Source: Candidatus Avimicrobium faecavium (GTDB taxonomy: Bacteria; Bacillota; Clostridia; Oscillospirales; Ruminococcaceae). Taken from it: a DNA stretch of 8,764 nucleotides. The stretch spans positions 1-8,764 of the forward strand of contig CAJFQR010000062.1 in NCBI GenBank assembly GCA_904419105.1, given 5' to 3'. Position 1 is the stretch's first letter. Each line of letters begins with the position of its first letter. The position numbers were made by a program, and so were the translations under genes. The notes beneath the pieces were generated by a model. The model had not been told where the DNA came from. It searched no databases and saw only the letters and a program-made list of their open reading frames with translations. This document shows, in pieces, positions 7,173 through 8,764 of the stretch.

Positions 7173-7478
7173 ATGCTCACCAGTAAACAGAGAGCCCACC
7201 TGCGTTCCCTCGCCAACGGCATCGACACCATCCTGCAGATCGGCAAGGAGGGCGTCACCGAAAATGTCCTCCGCCAGGCGGACGACGCCCTCACCGCCCG
7301 CGAACTCATCAAGGGCCGGGTGCTGGAGACTGCCCCGGTGCTGCCCCGGGAGGCGGCGGCCGCCGTCGCCGAGGCCACCGGCAGCGAGGTGGTGCAGGTC
7401 ATCGGCACCCGCTTCGTCCTCTTCCGGCGAAATCTGCAATCCCCGAAGATCAGCTTAAAGAAGGAAGACATCCACTGA
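7173..7478 (+). CDS. yhbY: Ribosome assembly RNA-binding protein YhbY (CRM domain)
   Basis: A 101-residue protein consisting of one CRS1-YhbY (CRM) RNA-binding domain. In E. coli and related systems YhbY associates with precursors of the 50S ribosomal subunit. Evidence: the typical opening LTSKQRAHLRSLAN, the RNA-contacting GxxG loop as IGKEGVTENVL (residues about 23-33), the following helix ending ALTARELIKGRVL, and the closing strand VVQVIGTRFVLFRR before a lysine-rich tail (SPKISLKKEDIH). Length matches the family (about 95-105). The neighbour nadD downstream is the usual partner in Firmicutes; obg, often next to yhbY, is not in the window. Its tail codons include AAGGAAGAC (7461-7469), resembling the Shine-Dalgarno-derived tails of SMC and FtsY, although the next gene uses a separate site at 7485-7490. 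Confidence 0.95.
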   Translation: MLTSKQRAHLRSLANGIDTILQIGKEGVTENVLRQADDALTARELIKGRVLETAPVLPREAAAAVAEATGSEVVQVIGTRFVLFRRNLQSPKISLKKEDIH

Positions 7479-7484
7479 CCCCCC

Positions 7485-7490
7485 AGGAGG
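7485..7490 (+). promoter_or_regulatory. Ribosome binding site of nadD-yqeK
   Basis: AGGAGG lies in the 22-nt gap after yhbY, 10 nt before ATG 7501. The ATG is supported because the NadD fold begins immediately (MKLGILGGTF). Confidence 0.7.
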
Positions 7491-7500
7491 CGACCTGACC

Positions 7501-8703
7501 ATGAAACTCGGTATCCTCGGCGGCACCTTCAGCCCGGTGCACAACGGCCACATCCGCCTGGCCCAGACCTACCGGCAGGCGCTGGGCCTCGACCAGGTGC
7601 TGCTGATCCCCACCCACATCCCGCCCCACAAGACTGCCCCGGACCTTCCGGACGGGGAGCACCGCTGCCGTATGGCGGAGCTCGCCTGCGAGGAGGTGCA
7701 GGGCCTTGCCGTCTCCGACCTCGAGCAGCGCCGCCCGGGCAAGAGCTACACCGTCGACACCCTTGAAGAGCTGCACCGCCTCTACCCGGAGGCCGAGCTC
7801 TATCTGCTGATGGGCAGCGATATGTTCCGCACGGTGCTCACCTGGCACCGGGCCGGGGACCTGATCCGTCTGGCCACGGTCTGTACGATGGAGCGCGGGA
7901 CGGATACCCCTTCGGAGCTGGAGACCCAGGCCGAGAGGATCCGCCAATCCGGGGGAGAGGCCTGTGTGATCCACGCCGCCCCGCTGGATGTCTCCTCCTC
8001 CGGGATTCGGGCGGCCATAGCCGCCGGCGAGCGGGATCCCGGAACCCTTGGGCTCAGTCCCCGGGTGCTCTCCTACATCCTCCAGAACAGCCTCTACGGC
8101 ACCGATGAGACCGCCTGGCGCTACGACGAGGCCGCCTTCGTCGACCTGGCCCGCCGGCTGGAAAAGCCCGGCCGCTTCCTCCACTCCCAGAATGTCGCCG
8201 TCCGGGCGGAGGAGCTTGCGCGCATCTGGGGGGAGAACCCAATGCTCTGCCGGGTTGCGGGCCAGCTCCACGACCTGTGCAAAAATCTCCCGCCGGAGCA
8301 GCAGTTTTCCTGGCTAAAGCGGTTGCGCGGCCCCCTTCGGGATGCTATAATGGAAGATAAGCACATCGCCCAGGTGCCGCCGATCTGGCACGGCCCTGCG
8401 GCGGCTGCCTACATCTGGGAGGAGCTCGGCGTCTACAACCGGCGCATCCTCTACGGTGTGGCCTACCACACCACCGGCCGGGCCGGTATGACCCGGTTTG
8501 AAAAGATCATCTACCTCGCGGACCTCACCAGCGCCGAACGGGACTTCCCCGGCGTGGAGGAGGTCCGGGAGCTCAGCGAGCGGGATATGGACGCGGCGAT
8601 GCGGATATCGCTCGAGTTCACCGCCGAAAAAATGCGCAAAAACGCCACCCCCGCCACCCGGGACACGGTGGAGATCATGGAGGAGTACGGCGTTTCCCTG
8701 TAA
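7501..8703 (+). CDS. nadD: Fusion of nicotinate-nucleotide adenylyltransferase (NadD) with a YqeK-type HD hydrolase
   Basis: A 400-residue two-domain protein. Residues 1-200 are NadD, which makes deamido-NAD from nicotinate mononucleotide and ATP. They show GGTFSPVHNGH (7-17, with the HxGH nucleotidyltransferase motif H14/H17), IPTHIPPHK, SYTVDTLEEL, GSDMF, the WHRAGDLI block, and SSSGIR (165-170), equivalent to the ISSTxIR motif. Residues about 210-400 are an HD-domain hydrolase with the YqeK metal-ligand pattern: H228, H257-D258 (LHDLCK), H297 (WHGPAAA), H323 (YHTTGR) and D341 (YLADLT). YqeK of Bacillus cleaves diadenosine tetraphosphate symmetrically. In most Firmicutes nadD and yqeK are adjacent separate genes; here one frame runs through both with no stop and only a short linker (about 200-212). 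Both halves keep their key residues, so both activities are likely. Ser11 replaces the common Asp in GGTFDP, a variation seen in the family. A promoter-like sequence lies inside the HD part. Confidence 0.94.
   Translation: MKLGILGGTFSPVHNGHIRLAQTYRQALGLDQVLLIPTHIPPHKTAPDLPDGEHRCRMAELACEEVQGLAVSDLEQRRPGKSYTVDTLEELHRLYPEAELYLLMGSDMFRTVLTWHRAGDLIRLATVCTMERGTDTPSELETQAERIRQSGGEACVIHAAPLDVSSSGIRAAIAAGERDPGTLGLSPRVLSYILQNSLYGTDETAWRYDEAAFVDLARRLEKPGRFLHSQNVAVRAEELARIWGENPMLCRVAGQLHDLCKNLPPEQQFSWLKRLRGPLRDAIMEDKHIAQVPPIWHGPAAAAYIWEELGVYNRRILYGVAYHTTGRAGMTRFEKIIYLADLTSAERDFPGVEEVRELSERDMDAAMRISLEFTAEKMRKNATPATRDTVEIMEEYGVSL
8323..8351 (+). promoter_or_regulatory. Possible sigma-A-type promoter inside nadD-yqeK
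   Basis: A perfect TATAAT (8346-8351) is preceded by TG at 8343-8344, giving an extended -10 (TGCTATAAT), and by TTGCGC (8323-8328) exactly 17 nt upstream, matching three of six bases of the consensus TTGACA. Transcription would start near 8358, about 385 nt before the next gene's ATG at 8742. The sequence requires an ATA isoleucine codon, uncommon in these genes, which mostly use ATC. Function is inferred from sequence only. Confidence 0.35.
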
Positions 8704-8741
8704 ATGACGGGCCCACCCGGCCCATGAGAAGGAGAGATTCC
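8704..8741 (+). other. Short intergenic spacer with ribosome binding site of the next gene
   Basis: This 38-nt gap holds a small GC hairpin candidate (GGGCC 8709-8713 and GGCCC 8719-8723, loop of 5), without a following T-run. It also holds AAGGAGAG (8729-8736), 5 nt before ATG 8742. An in-frame ATG at 8724 precedes the binding site and is therefore less likely to be the start. Confidence 0.45.
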
Positions 8742-8764
8742 ATGACAGAGCTGGAGCTTGGCAG
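8742..8764 (+). CDS. Start of a further gene, cut by the window edge (possibly ribosome silencing factor RsfS)
   Basis: Only seven complete codons are visible (MTELELG), with a good ribosome binding site upstream. In Firmicutes the gene after nadD/yqeK is often rsfS or an LCP-family (LytR-type) gene. The short acidic/leucine opening fits RsfS better than the basic, membrane-spanning start of LCP proteins. This is a synteny guess; the sequence seen cannot identify the product. Confidence 0.4.

Noticed and set aside
8709..8723. GC-rich inverted repeat GGGCC/GGCCC after nadD-yqeK, considered as a terminator
   Set aside because: The stem is only 5 bp, there is no T-run, and a ribosome binding site for the next gene follows at once.
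8724..8741. ATG at 8724 as the start of the last, partial gene
   Set aside because: It is in frame with 8742, but the only good ribosome binding site (8729-8736) lies downstream of it and is well placed for 8742.

Overview
The window is a G+C-rich (about two-thirds by eye), densely packed segment of a bacterial chromosome. All eight complete or partial genes, plus the first codons of a ninth, lie on the + strand. Strong AGGAGG-type ribosome binding sites, the gene content and the order suggest a high-GC member of the Clostridia, perhaps Oscillospirales/Ruminococcaceae-like. That placement is inferred from synteny and motif style and was not tested with a database. I see no mobile element, CRISPR array, tRNA, rRNA or convincing terminator.

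Layout: the 3' end of plsX (1-256) overlaps rnc, encoding RNase III (256-936). Next come a radical SAM gene of the Elp3-like type (940-1971), smc (GTG start, 1990-5619), ftsY (5606-6526, overlapping smc by 14 nt), an rdgB/HAM1-type nucleotide-cleansing pyrophosphatase gene (6523-7134), yhbY (7173-7478), and a 400-codon fusion of nadD with a yqeK-type HD hydrolase (7501-8703). A further gene begins at 8742 and is cut by the window edge; it may be rsfS.

The genes look like one long co-directional operon. Four junctions are tightly coupled: overlaps at 256, 5606-5619 and 6523-6526, and a 3-nt gap at 937-939. The longest spacers are two 38-nt gaps (7135-7172 and 8704-8741), so no stretch over 300 bases lacks a gene. 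The operon joins two conserved housekeeping groups: plsX/rnc/smc/ftsY (membrane lipid initiation, RNA processing, chromosome organisation, membrane protein targeting) and yhbY/nadD/yqeK (ribosome assembly, NAD synthesis, dinucleotide polyphosphate turnover), with rdgB between them.

No clearly new biological system is visible. The points most worth a second look are the NadD-YqeK fusion, a well-formed promoter-like sequence inside that gene, the uncharacterised radical SAM gene in the rnc-smc gap, the absence of acpP between plsX and rnc, the smc/ftsY overlap with a T6-TGA sequence, an atypical SMC signature motif, and the way Shine-Dalgarno sequences shape the C-terminal tails of upstream proteins.
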